Positions 1 to 6,212 are shown, counted from the first letter of the stretch. The stretch: 11,668 bases of DNA from Bacillota bacterium (GCA_023230985.1 JALNWH010000058.1:1-11668); one strand, 5' to 3'. Program-made: numbers and translations. The notes: generated by a model not told the origin, from the letters alone.

Positions 1-120
1 ATGATAGAAGATAAACTATCCGAGGAATTATTAGCCGGTAATGTAAAAGCCGGTGATGAAGTACTTGTTGATTCTGACGGAGAAGAATTGATATTTAAAA
101 AAGCGATTATAGAACATTAA
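1..120 (+). CDS. clpC: ClpC-type AAA+ unfoldase, C-terminal end (partial)
   Basis: The frame is open from the first base and ends with TAA at 118-120, giving 39 residues (MIEDKLSEELLAGNVKAGDE to IIEH). This resembles the last part of the small D2 domain of Hsp100/Clp ATPases, where a line like 'IEDKLSEEIL-G-(I/V)K-GD-V-VD' followed by a short basic end is typical. The initial ATG is probably an internal methionine, because the domain is already under way and no ribosome site can be seen. The family unfolds proteins and feeds them to ClpP in the cytosol. radA lies next, as it does after clpC in Bacillus and many Clostridia, and this supports ClpC over ClpB. The rest of the gene lies outside the window, so the assignment rests on a short segment plus context. 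Confidence 0.82.
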   Translation: MIEDKLSEELLAGNVKAGDEVLVDSDGEELIFKKAIIEH

Positions 121-124
121 GGAC

Positions 125-199
125 AAAGCAAATAAAAGCTAAGCAGTTGTCTCTAGTTTCATAGCAATAGTATGGCAACTGCGTGGCTATTTGCTTTTT
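125..199 (+). terminator. Long hairpin terminator after clpC
   Basis: Bases 125-134 (AAAGCAAATA) pair completely with 188-197 (TATTTGCTTT). After a three-base bulge the stem continues with 138-141 against 184-187 and 143-149 (GCAGTTG) against 176-182 (CAACTGC). A small inner stem, CATA at 160-163 with TATG at 171-174, caps it. The stem ends in a short T run (195-199). Its position directly behind the clpC stop suggests a rho-independent terminator. It is longer than usual and the T run is short, so it may also act as an RNA stability or processing element. Confidence 0.72.
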
Positions 200-258
200 A
201 GCCATCAAAAAGTTCCCTATTTATAAACGTTCTGCTATCGTTAAAAGGAGGAATACTT

Positions 259-1614
259 TTGGCAAAACTTAAGACAAAATTTGTATGTATGGAATGTGGT
301 TATGAAGCGCCTAAATGGATGGGAAAATGCCCCGAATGCAATCAATGGCAAAGTATGGTGGAAGAGGTTATTGAAAAAACTATAATTTCCAACGGTTCTT
401 CATCTTCCTTAACCAAACCCCAGAGAATTCAGGATATTTCTTTGGAAGAAGATTATAGGCTGGCAACAGATATAGGTGAATTAGATAGGGTTTTAGGTGG
501 AGGTATTGTAATTGGTTCTATGATACTGGTAGGAGGAGATCCGGGAATAGGCAAATCAACTTTGCTGCTACAATTATCAGAAAATATAGGCAAAAGAAAT
601 CTAAAGGTGTTATATATATCAGGAGAGGAATCTGTTAAACAAATCAAGGTAAGAGCAAAAAGGATGAGTATTGCATCAGATAACATCTATCTCTTTTCTG
701 AAAACAATATGGAGTATATAGAAAGGACCGTTCTTGAGATAAATCCTGATATTCTTATTATTGATTCTATACAAACCGTTTATAATCCTACAATTTTATC
801 TGCTCCCGGAAGCGTCAGCCAAGTGAGAGATGCTACGGGAACTTTGATGCGTATAGCTAAAGAAGAGCATATAGCGGTTTTTATTGCCGGGCATGTTACA
901 AAAGCAGGTTCTATTGCAGGTCCTAGAGTGCTTGAGCATATGGTTGATACAGTTCTTTATTTTGAAGGAGACTCACATATGTCTTACAGGATCCTAAGGG
1001 GAGTAAAGAACAGGTTTGGCTCTACAAACGAAATAGGAATATTTGAAATGAGTGATAAAGGCTTAGTTGAGGTATTAAATCCTTCTGAGATGTTTTTAGC
1101 CGGGAGAATGCAAGGTGCATCCGGTTCCTCCGTTATAGCATCTATAGAGGGGACAAGGCCGATGCTTGTGGAAGTACAAGCTTTGCTCAGTTATACAAAT
1201 TTTGGAGTTCCCAGGAGAATGGCAACCGGTGTAGACTATAATAGGGTAGTACTTTTGATGGCTGTACTGGAAAAAAGGATAGGATTTCAATTACAAAACT
1301 ATGATTCCTATGTAAATGTAGTTGGGGGAATAAAGTTAAATGAACCTGCTTCAGATTTAGGAGTAATAGCAGCCATAGCTTCGAACTATAAAGATAAGGT
1401 TGTTGAAGAAAGCATGGTTATAATTGGGGAGGTAGGCTTAGCCGGAGAAGTAAGAGCAGTTAATTTTATAGAAAAAAGAATAAATGAAGCCTATAAACTT
1501 GGCTTTAAAAAATGCATAATTCCTTATAATAATTATAAGAATTTGAAAAATAACTTTCCTTTAAACATTGATGGGGTCAAGAATGTAGAAAACATGCTTT
1601 CTATAATTTTCTAG
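259..1614 (+). CDS. radA: DNA repair protein RadA (Sms)
   Basis: RadA is a RecA-like, DnaB-type branch-migration ATPase that processes recombination intermediates. The 451-residue product has the full family layout: an N-terminal C4 zinc finger (Cys10, 13, 24, 27), an ATPase core with Walker A GDPGIGKST at 93-101 and Walker B around DILIIDS at 164-170, the RadA-specific KNRFG motif at 250-254, and a C-terminal Lon-protease-like domain. The length is normal for the family. The start is TTG at 259, seven bases behind a strong AAGGAGG (245-251); the downstream sequence MAKLKTKFVCMECG matches the usual N-terminus. It follows clpC, the classical arrangement. A strong hairpin separates the two genes and I found no convincing promoter in 200-245, so transcription may depend on read-through or on a weak promoter I cannot recognise. 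Confidence 0.97.
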   Translation: MAKLKTKFVCMECGYEAPKWMGKCPECNQWQSMVEEVIEKTIISNGSSSSLTKPQRIQDISLEEDYRLATDIGELDRVLGGGIVIGSMILVGGDPGIGKSTLLLQLSENIGKRNLKVLYISGEESVKQIKVRAKRMSIASDNIYLFSENNMEYIERTVLEINPDILIIDSIQTVYNPTILSAPGSVSQVRDATGTLMRIAKEEHIAVFIAGHVTKAGSIAGPRVLEHMVDTVLYFEGDSHMSYRILRGVKNRFGSTNEIGIFEMSDKGLVEVLNPSEMFLAGRMQGASGSSVIASIEGTRPMLVEVQALLSYTNFGVPRRMATGVDYNRVVLLMAVLEKRIGFQLQNYDSYVNVVGGIKLNEPASDLGVIAAIASNYKDKVVEESMVIIGEVGLAGEVRAVNFIEKRINEAYKLGFKKCIIPYNNYKNLKNNFPLNIDGVKNVENMLSIIF

Positions 1615-1623
1615 AAAATTTAA

Positions 1624-1650
1624 AATGCATCCTAAGATGCTTTTGAATTT
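1624..1650. terminator. Hairpin between convergent radA and the opposite-strand gene
   Basis: GCATC (1627-1631), loop CTAA and GATGC (1636-1640) form a small stem with an A run before it and TTTT after it (1641-1644). Read on the other strand, the stem is followed by ATTTTAAATTTT. It lies between the 3' ends of two convergent genes, so it could terminate both. The stem is only five base pairs plus possible A-T extension, so it is a weak call. Confidence 0.45.
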
Positions 1651-1711
1651 AATAACCAAAGGATATACATGTTAATAAAGCAAATAAAAAACATACAAAT
1701 TGAGATTGAAT

Positions 1712-2107
1712 TTAAAAAAGGTTATAAATGCCTAAAGTATTTAATTTCTCTACCTCTTTCAACAATACTTCATGGAGGCTTATATCTAAAATATTGCATA
1801 AAGAGGTAATATAAAATAAAGTATTGCCAATCTCTTTTTCAATAACATCTTTGCAGTTTTCACAAAGCTTACCTTCAATATGTGTGTCCATACAATCCCT
1901 TAAATCTTCAATAGTACCGTCAATAGGTATGCATTGTTTTTTAGCATTAACCTGTATACAACCGCAACAGGTTACTGATTTGGCTACAGCCCTATTTATC
2001 CTTGTCTGTGCTTCTGCAACTTTACTCAAAATATCAAGGATGCTTTTATGTCTAATTAATAATTCCGACACATTGTCTTGAAAGTCGTCACATTTTATAT
2101 CTTTCAC
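1712..2107 (-). CDS. Cysteine-rich small protein with MazG-like C-terminal helices, function unknown
   Basis: This 131-residue gene reads against its neighbours. It starts with GTG at 2107-2105, behind AGGAG (2121-2117), and has its own consensus promoter. The protein carries nine cysteines (6, 47, 48, 50, 59, 72, 82, 85, 104), including CxC at 48-50 and CxxC at 82-85, which could bind a metal. The C-terminal part, EKEIGNTLFYITSLCNILDI (90-109), resembles the helical E-x-G-D-x-L-F/W motif of MazG-like NTP pyrophosphohydrolases, but Asn replaces the usual Asp. I recall closely similar clostridial proteins (LLRHKSILD, then a CGC segment) annotated as DUF1573 or MazG-like; this is memory, not a search. 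No signal peptide or membrane segment is visible. It sits where disA often follows radA. The family match is reasonable, the function unknown. Confidence 0.85.
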   Translation of the reverse strand: MKDIKCDDFQDNVSELLIRHKSILDILSKVAEAQTRINRAVAKSVTCCGCIQVNAKKQCIPIDGTIEDLRDCMDTHIEGKLCENCKDVIEKEIGNTLFYITSLCNILDISLHEVLLKEVEKLNTLGIYNLF

Positions 2108-2155
2108 TAAGTATCACTCCTAAGCTCTTGTATACATAAAATGTACTATAGTTTC

Positions 2156-2184
2156 ATTATAGGTTTTGCACTTTTAGTTGTCAA
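2156..2184 (-). promoter_or_regulatory. Consensus sigma-A promoter for the opposite-strand gene
   Basis: On the minus strand, TTGACA (2184-2179) and TATAAT (2161-2156) are separated by exactly 17 bases. Both hexamers match the consensus fully. Transcription would begin near 2149, about 40 bases before the GTG start at 2107. This suggests strong housekeeping expression, independent of the plus-strand operon. Confidence 0.82.
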
Positions 2185-2312
2185 TCATAAAAAGCAAATG
2201 ACAAGCCTTATTATTACTGCCATTATTCAACTTTAAACGACAAAACTACGATAATTATAGTATAATGATTTATTTTTTTGTTTATGCTTGATAGTATTAT
2301 TACGATTATTAC

Positions 2313-2340
2313 TTGAATAATAAAGGGGAAGTTGTATACT
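2313..2340 (+). promoter_or_regulatory. Candidate promoter for the CarD-like gene
   Basis: TTGAAT (2313-2318) and TATACT (2335-2340) lie 16 bases apart, about 40 bases before the start codon. Another TATAAT at 2261-2266 lacks a good -35 at the right distance. The AT-rich region makes chance matches likely. Confidence 0.42.
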
Positions 2341-2382
2341 GATATGTTACGCAAATTGCTTTAATTTTTAGGGAGGTAGAAT

Positions 2383-2865
2383 ATGTTTCATGTAGGTGAA
2401 AAAGTTGTATATCCGGCACATGGAGCAGGCATAGTGGAATCCATTGAAGATAAAGATGTATTCGGTGTCATTAAAAAATGCTATATTATAAGAATGATAA
2501 TTGGGGATATAAAAATAATAATACCCGTAGATAATATAGAATCATTAAATATTAGACTTATAGGAAATCAAAAAGATTATCAAAAAGTTTTAGATATATT
2601 ATCAGGTCCTTGTGTTAAAATGGAGGAGAGGTGGAATATAAGATATAGAAAAAATGAATTAAAAATAAAAGAAGGCTGTATTTTTGATTTGGCGATAATA
2701 GTTAATTATCTGGCAAACATGAATAAAATAAATAAACTTTCTACTTGGGAAAAGAAAATGTATTGTGAATCTCTTCAATTATTAGTAAGTGAGCTATCGT
2801 TAATAAAAGATTTAAGCATAATTGAAACAGAAAAGATTATAGACGAAATATTAAATGTTTGTTAA
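2383..2865 (+). CDS. CarD/CdnL-type RNA polymerase-binding transcription regulator
   Basis: The 160-residue protein opens with FHVGEKVVYPAHGAGIVESI, the hallmark of the CarD/TRCF RNA polymerase interaction domain. This Tudor-like beta domain (about residues 2-60) binds the beta subunit. The remaining 100 residues are predicted mainly helical and basic, like the DNA-binding C-terminal domain of CdnL/CarD proteins, which stabilise the open promoter complex. The length is typical for the stand-alone family and far below the repair helicase Mfd, which shares only the N-terminal domain. The start is ATG at 2383, seven bases after GGGAGG (2371-2376). The gene lies ahead of yacL, a neighbourhood I associate with Clostridia. 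The C-terminal half is AT-rich and Lys/Ile-rich and shows no motif that would allow target promoters to be inferred. Confidence 0.9.
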   Translation: MFHVGEKVVYPAHGAGIVESIEDKDVFGVIKKCYIIRMIIGDIKIIIPVDNIESLNIRLIGNQKDYQKVLDILSGPCVKMEERWNIRYRKNELKIKEGCIFDLAIIVNYLANMNKINKLSTWEKKMYCESLQLLVSELSLIKDLSIIETEKIIDEILNVC

Positions 2866-2900
2866 TATTAAAAACCGGGGTTATTAATTGTTTGTTATTT

Positions 2901-2909
2901 TGTTATAAT
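2901..2909 (+). promoter_or_regulatory. Extended -10 promoter candidate ahead of yacL
   Basis: TGTTATAAT (2901-2909) is an extended -10 element (TGnTATAAT) in the 100-base gap behind the CarD-like gene. No good -35 stands 16-18 bases upstream, but an extended -10 can work without one. It could start a separate yacL-ispD-ispF transcript. Confidence 0.45.
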
Positions 2910-2975
2910 AATCATAAATTTCCTAAGGTTTAAAAAAATATGCATTGGATATACTTGTAGAAGGAGGTGAAAATT

Positions 2976-4094
2976 GTGTTAAGAAAAATACTACGATGTT
3001 TTTTAGCACTTTTGGGAATAGTACTTGGTTCGGAAGCTGCTTATTTAATTATTAAGTATTTTAAAATCGTTACAATTTTCGGGTATAGAATAACTGACTT
3101 TAGACAGATATTAGTGATTGCTTTATTTGGTATTATAGGTGGAATTATATTTTATTTAATATCCCCGTGGATTATTACCAGGGGCTCTTATGCAACCGGC
3201 CAAGTTGAAAAAATGTTGCAAAGGGTGCCAACTAATGAAATCATTATTGGTGCTATTGGTTTAATTATAGGCTTAGTTATTGCAAGCTTAATCAGTGGAC
3301 CCTTAAAGCTAATTCCCTATTTTTGGTTGGGTGGTTTAATTTCTGTGATGCTCTATATATTAATGGGTTATCTGGGTATAAGCATTGCTACGAAAAAAAG
3401 AGAAGACTTGTTTAATATTTTTTCATTTTTAAAAAGAATTGGATTGAAAGATAAGGACAAAATGTCAAAAGGTGAGCATAAGATTCAGCCTAAGGTGCTT
3501 GATACCAGTGTAATAATTGACGGTAGAATTGCAGATATTGTGAAAACCGGTTTTGTTGAAGGCCCCCTCATTATACCTACCTTTATTTTGGAAGAGTTAA
3601 GGCATATTGCCGATTCTTCAGATGGCTTGAAAAGAAATAGAGGTAGAAGAGGACTTGATATATTAAATAAAATTCAAAATGATATGGATATTTCAGTTGA
3701 AATAATTGAGAAAGACTTTGATGACGTTAGTGAAGTAGATACAAAATTGTTAAAAATAGCCCAGTTGTTAGATGGTAAAGTTGTTACCAACGATTATAAT
3801 TTAAATAAGGTTGCCGAATTCCAAAGAGTGCCGGTACTGAATATCAATGAACTGGCGAATGCGGTGAAGCCTGTTGTTTTACCCGGAGAAGAGATGACTG
3901 TTACTGTTATAAAGGATGGTAAAGAATCAGGGCAAGGTATTGCTTATTTGGATGATGGTACAATGATAGTAGTTGATAACGGAAGAAAATATATTGGAGA
4001 AACTATTACTGTAGTAGTAACTTCTGTATTGCAAACTGCTGCCGGGAGGATGATTTTTGCAAAATTGAAAACGGCTGCAGATAAGGTTTCGTAA
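2976..4094 (+). CDS. yacL: Membrane-anchored PIN and TRAM domain protein (YacL family)
   Basis: The product has four N-terminal hydrophobic segments (roughly residues 8-28, 43-68, 88-107 and 113-138), then a cytoplasmic PIN nuclease-like domain beginning at KVLDTSVIIDGR (Asp176 is the first acidic site) and continuing through FILEELRHIAD and VVTNDYNLNKVAE. It ends in a TRAM domain (about 300-365). This is the layout of B. subtilis YacL and its relatives. PIN domains are metal-dependent RNases and TRAM domains bind RNA; the substrate of this family is not known to me. I chose GTG at 2976. The earlier in-frame GTG at 2967 lies inside the ribosome site AAGGAGGTGA (2961-2970) and cannot be used with it. 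The length is then 372 residues. ispD starts 16 bases after the stop, so the two are probably co-transcribed. Confidence 0.93.
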   Translation: MLRKILRCFLALLGIVLGSEAAYLIIKYFKIVTIFGYRITDFRQILVIALFGIIGGIIFYLISPWIITRGSYATGQVEKMLQRVPTNEIIIGAIGLIIGLVIASLISGPLKLIPYFWLGGLISVMLYILMGYLGISIATKKREDLFNIFSFLKRIGLKDKDKMSKGEHKIQPKVLDTSVIIDGRIADIVKTGFVEGPLIIPTFILEELRHIADSSDGLKRNRGRRGLDILNKIQNDMDISVEIIEKDFDDVSEVDTKLLKIAQLLDGKVVTNDYNLNKVAEFQRVPVLNINELANAVKPVVLPGEEMTVTVIKDGKESGQGIAYLDDGTMIVVDNGRKYIGETITVVVTSVLQTAAGRMIFAKLKTAADKVS

Positions 4095-4110
4095 AATATT
4101 GGAGGAGCCT

Positions 4111-4812
4111 ATGAATACAGGAATTATACTTGCAGCCGGTAAAGGTTCAAGAATGAAAGCCGGTATTAATAAACAGTATCTTAACCTCAATGGGAGACCT
4201 TTACTATCTTATTCACTTGAGGTTTTTTTTACTTGTATTGGTATTGATGAGATTATATTGGTTATAAGCCGGTCAGATAATGAGATTTTTTATGATAAAA
4301 TTCTTAATGATTTTCATATGAATAAACCATTAAAGGTAGTATTTGGCGGAGATGAAAGACAAGAGTCTGTTCGAAAAGGTTTAAAAGAAGCAGATAAAAA
4401 TACAGATATAATAATAATTCATGATGGCGCAAGACCTTTTATTACAACGGAAATGATTGAAACCTGTATTAAAGAAGCAAGTAAATACGGTGCTTCTTCT
4501 TTAGGTGTACCTGTAAAAGAAACAATAAAGATAACCGATAATGAAAATTTTGTTATCAATACTCCCGATAGAGAAAAGTTATGGATCACACAGACACCTC
4601 AAGCTTTTAAACATAATTTAATTGTACAAGCACATAAGCACGCTCATGAGCAAGGGAAAAAAGCAACAGATGATGCTATGTTGGTTGAATATTTGAATCA
4701 TAGTGTTAAAATGGTTGTGGGAGATTATTGTAATATTAAAATAACTACTGCTGAGGACCTTGTTATTGCAGAGGCAATGATGGCTAGTTTTATGCGGAAT
4801 AAAAGGTTATAA
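4111..4812 (+). CDS. ispD: 2-C-methyl-D-erythritol 4-phosphate cytidylyltransferase
   Basis: IspD couples methylerythritol phosphate to CTP in the non-mevalonate isoprenoid pathway, in the cytosol. The 233-residue protein shows the nucleotide-binding start TGIILAAGKGSRMKAGINKQ, with the glycine-rich loop and conserved Arg and Lys, then HDGARPFI in the middle and the PVKETIK and TQTPQAF segments characteristic of IspD. The start is ATG at 4111, directly behind GGAGGAG (4101-4107); an in-frame TTG at 4099 precedes that site and is rejected. It sits between yacL and ispF, and the ispF start follows the stop by 12 bases. The pairing with ispF is typical of Firmicutes and reflects consecutive use in one pathway, with IspE acting in between and encoded elsewhere. 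Confidence 0.96.
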   Translation: MNTGIILAAGKGSRMKAGINKQYLNLNGRPLLSYSLEVFFTCIGIDEIILVISRSDNEIFYDKILNDFHMNKPLKVVFGGDERQESVRKGLKEADKNTDIIIIHDGARPFITTEMIETCIKEASKYGASSLGVPVKETIKITDNENFVINTPDREKLWITQTPQAFKHNLIVQAHKHAHEQGKKATDDAMLVEYLNHSVKMVVGDYCNIKITTAEDLVIAEAMMASFMRNKRL

Positions 4813-4824
4813 CAGGGGGATTAA

Positions 4825-5304
4825 ATGATTAGGATTGGTAATGGCTTTGACGTACATCCTCTAGTGGAAAGAAGAAAACTAATAATTGGCGGAGTTGATA
4901 TTCCCTATACAAAAGGGCTTTTTGGGCATTCAGATGCGGATGTATTGGTTCATGCAATAATAGATTCATTATTAGGAGCATGTGGATATAAAGATATAGG
5001 TACATTATTTCCTGATGATGATTTGCAATATAAAAACATATCAAGTCTTCTATTACTCAAAAAAGTAAAGAATATAATTTGTAAAAAAGGATATATCATA
5101 GGAAATATTGATAGTATAATCGTGGCTCAAGAACCGAAATTATCTCCCTATATAGATATAATGAAAAGAAATATAGCATCAAACCTTGGAGTAAACGAAA
5201 GCCAAATAAATATTAAAGCAACTACTACCGAAGGATTAGGCTATATAGGAAAAGGTGAGGGTATTTCATCTTATGCAGTTGCTTGTCTTTATATAGAATG
5301 TTAG
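4825..5304 (+). CDS. ispF: 2-C-methyl-D-erythritol 2,4-cyclodiphosphate synthase
   Basis: IspF cyclises CDP-methylerythritol 2-phosphate, releasing CMP. It is a homotrimer with a zinc site. The 159-residue protein has the standard length. It begins IRIGNGFDVHPLVERRKLIIGG, which holds the metal ligands Asp9 and His11. The motif GHSDADVLVHAIIDSLLGA gives the third ligand, His43. FPDDD and the late segment KATTTEGLGYIGKGEGI are also family signatures. ATG at 4825 follows an AGGGGG-type ribosome site by a normal distance. Separate ispD and ispF genes are seen here, not the fused IspDF of some Proteobacteria. All catalytic and metal positions that I can check are intact. Confidence 0.97.
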   Translation: MIRIGNGFDVHPLVERRKLIIGGVDIPYTKGLFGHSDADVLVHAIIDSLLGACGYKDIGTLFPDDDLQYKNISSLLLLKKVKNIICKKGYIIGNIDSIIVAQEPKLSPYIDIMKRNIASNLGVNESQINIKATTTEGLGYIGKGEGISSYAVACLYIEC

Positions 5305-5330
5305 TTTAAAATCATAAAGAGGGATTATTT

Positions 5331-5654
5331 ATGAAACGGAAAAAAATATTTTCGGGCAATATAGCTACATTGATTGGCGTTGTTATTATTATCTTTATGG
5401 TTTTTATATCTAGAAATTCGTTACCTATAAGCAATAAGGTTGTACCTAGTAGGATAGTTTTTTTAGAGACGGTTTACAATTATAATGAAACAATAAAAGC
5501 ATCTCCCTTTTCATTTACTAGGGCAAAAGTAGGGAGTAAAGAAGGATATAGAGTTTTAATTTATAGAAAAGATAAAAAAATTGATGCACCCCAAAATATT
5601 TATATATATATTGGCAAGAAAACTTATTTAGAATATAAGAGGAAACCTGATTAA
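5331..5654 (+). CDS. Small membrane-anchored protein of unknown function
   Basis: The 107-residue product begins with a basic stretch (MKRKK), then one hydrophobic segment at about residues 11-26 (IATLIGVVIIIFMVFI). About 80 polar residues follow that should lie outside the membrane. No cysteine follows the hydrophobic segment, so it is not a lipoprotein, and no clear signal peptidase site is visible; a signal anchor is likelier. The tail is rich in Lys and Tyr (IYIYIGKKTYLEYKRK). I do not recognise the family. ATG at 5331 has an AGAGGG ribosome site at a good distance, and the gene starts 26 bases after ispF, so it is probably the last gene of the yacL-ispD-ispF transcript. The clean ribosome site, spacing and membrane topology make it a real gene, but no function can be inferred. 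Confidence 0.78.
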   Translation: MKRKKIFSGNIATLIGVVIIIFMVFISRNSLPISNKVVPSRIVFLETVYNYNETIKASPFSFTRAKVGSKEGYRVLIYRKDKKIDAPQNIYIYIGKKTYLEYKRKPD

Positions 5655-5666
5655 AACAAAAAACTA

Positions 5667-5696
5667 TTGACACTTTGATTGGTATGGACTCATAAT
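5667..5696 (+). promoter_or_regulatory. Promoter candidate for the non-coding region ahead of cysS
   Basis: TTGACA (5667-5672), a perfect -35, is followed after 18 bases by CATAAT (5691-5696). A perfect TATAAT overlaps at 5696-5701 but would need a 23-base spacer. Transcription from near 5703 would include the structured RNA at 5763-5925 and could run on into the cysS T-box. A second weaker pair, TTGTTT (5704-5709) with TATATT (5726-5731), lies just downstream. Confidence 0.55.
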
Positions 5697-5762
5697 ATAA
5701 TTATTGTTTGCATGTTGTAAAATTATATATTTCATCACTGTAGATTATTAATATTTGATTAA

Positions 5763-5925
5763 GATTACGTTGTGGAGAGGCTTAGGATCTGTCAGCGAAA
5801 TGAAAGATAAGCGAAATCATTTGTGACTAAAGGGATAATTATAAACAAAACTCCTGAATTATCGGGGAGGTTTTGATTTCGCCTGTAATAAGCTTACAGA
5901 TCATTAGCCTTGTAACTCAGTAATC
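5763..5925 (+). ncRNA. Structured RNA candidate of rod shape, possibly 6S-like; identity unknown
   Basis: This stretch folds end to end by eye. GATTAC (5763-5768) pairs with GTAATC (5920-5925), and GTT (5769-5771) with AAC (5914-5916). AGGCT (5778-5782) pairs with AGCCT (5906-5910), and GATCTGT (5786-5792) with ACAGATC (5896-5902). A large internal bubble follows, 18 bases on the 5' side and 13 on the 3' side. Then GCGAAATCA (5811-5819) pairs perfectly with TGATTTCGC (5874-5882), and an apical AAAACTCC/GGAGGTTTT hairpin (about 5847-5873) completes it. A long rod with a central bubble is the architecture of 6S RNA, the RNA polymerase-binding regulator, but I see no diagnostic sequence. It lies in a 579-base gene-free stretch between a promoter and the cysS T-box, with no clear terminator behind it, so it could instead be an upstream domain of the cysS leader. 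No reading frame of note crosses it. Confidence 0.55.
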
Positions 5926-6001
5926 GTAGCAAATATAATAAACTATACTAAAAACTGATTATATATAAATTTAAATATAGTATTTGTAAATAAATATATA
6001 G
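5926..6001 (+). other. AT-rich linker between the structured RNA and the T-box
   Basis: This stretch is almost pure A and T. It contains a weak possible hairpin (ACTATA at 5942-5947 with TATAGT at 5976-5981). I see no gene and no convincing promoter; TATAGT and TATATA hexamers occur but without a good -35. No T-tract terminator separates the upstream structure from the T-box. Confidence 0.4.
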
Positions 6002-6212
6002 ATGCAATGAGCGGGAAAAGTAGTTTTGTTTACACCTTAAGAGAGGAATCTTTATAAGCTGAGAAATATTCCAGGAAGTAGCAATCCAAAAATGCACCCG
6101 TTAGCACCAACTATGAAAAAATGTAGTAGTTGGCGGTAATACCGTTATTAACTTGAGCATAATAAGAGTGGAACCGCGGAATTAGCCGCCTCTTTATAGG
6201 GGCGGCTTAATA
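6002..6212 (+). promoter_or_regulatory. T-box riboswitch, cysteine specifier, controlling cysS
   Basis: The leader senses uncharged tRNA-Cys. Stem I is closed by 6010-6015 against 6097-6102. Above it lies the specifier loop, with AGTA (6019-6022) on the 5' side and the codon TGC (6093-6095) on the 3' side. The distal arm includes GAGAGG and a GGAAT/ATTCC stem (6045-6049 with 6068-6072). Further hairpins are CCAACTA/TAGTTGG (6107-6113, 6127-6133) and CGGT/ACCG (6134-6144). The T-box motif AGAGTGGAACCGCGG is at 6166-6180 approximately. Its TGGA (6169-6172) would pair with a tRNA ending UCCA, as tRNA-Cys does. The antiterminator pairs AAGAG (6164-6168) with CTCTT (6190-6194) and GCGG (6176-6179) with CCGC (6186-6189), leaving the seven-base bulge. 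This excludes the terminator 6184-6207. Confidence 0.96.

Noticed and set aside
1824..2081. Plus-strand open frame opposite the cysteine-rich gene
   Set aside because: It has no ribosome site, and the minus-strand frame has a consensus promoter, ribosome site and family-like sequence.
4099..4110. Upstream TTG start for ispD
   Set aside because: The TTG lies ahead of and overlaps the ribosome site GGAGGAG that serves the ATG at 4111.
5696..5701. Perfect TATAAT as the -10 for TTGACA at 5667
   Set aside because: The spacer would be 23 bases, too long; the overlapping CATAAT at 5691 gives 18.
5763..5925. A second T-box in tandem
   Set aside because: No TGGN-ACC T-box motif or terminator/antiterminator pair follows this structure; the only T-box motif is at 6166-6180.
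5763..5925. RNase P RNA, tmRNA or SRP RNA
   Set aside because: None of the conserved sequences of these RNAs that I can recall (for example the GGAAG tetraloop region of SRP RNA) is present.
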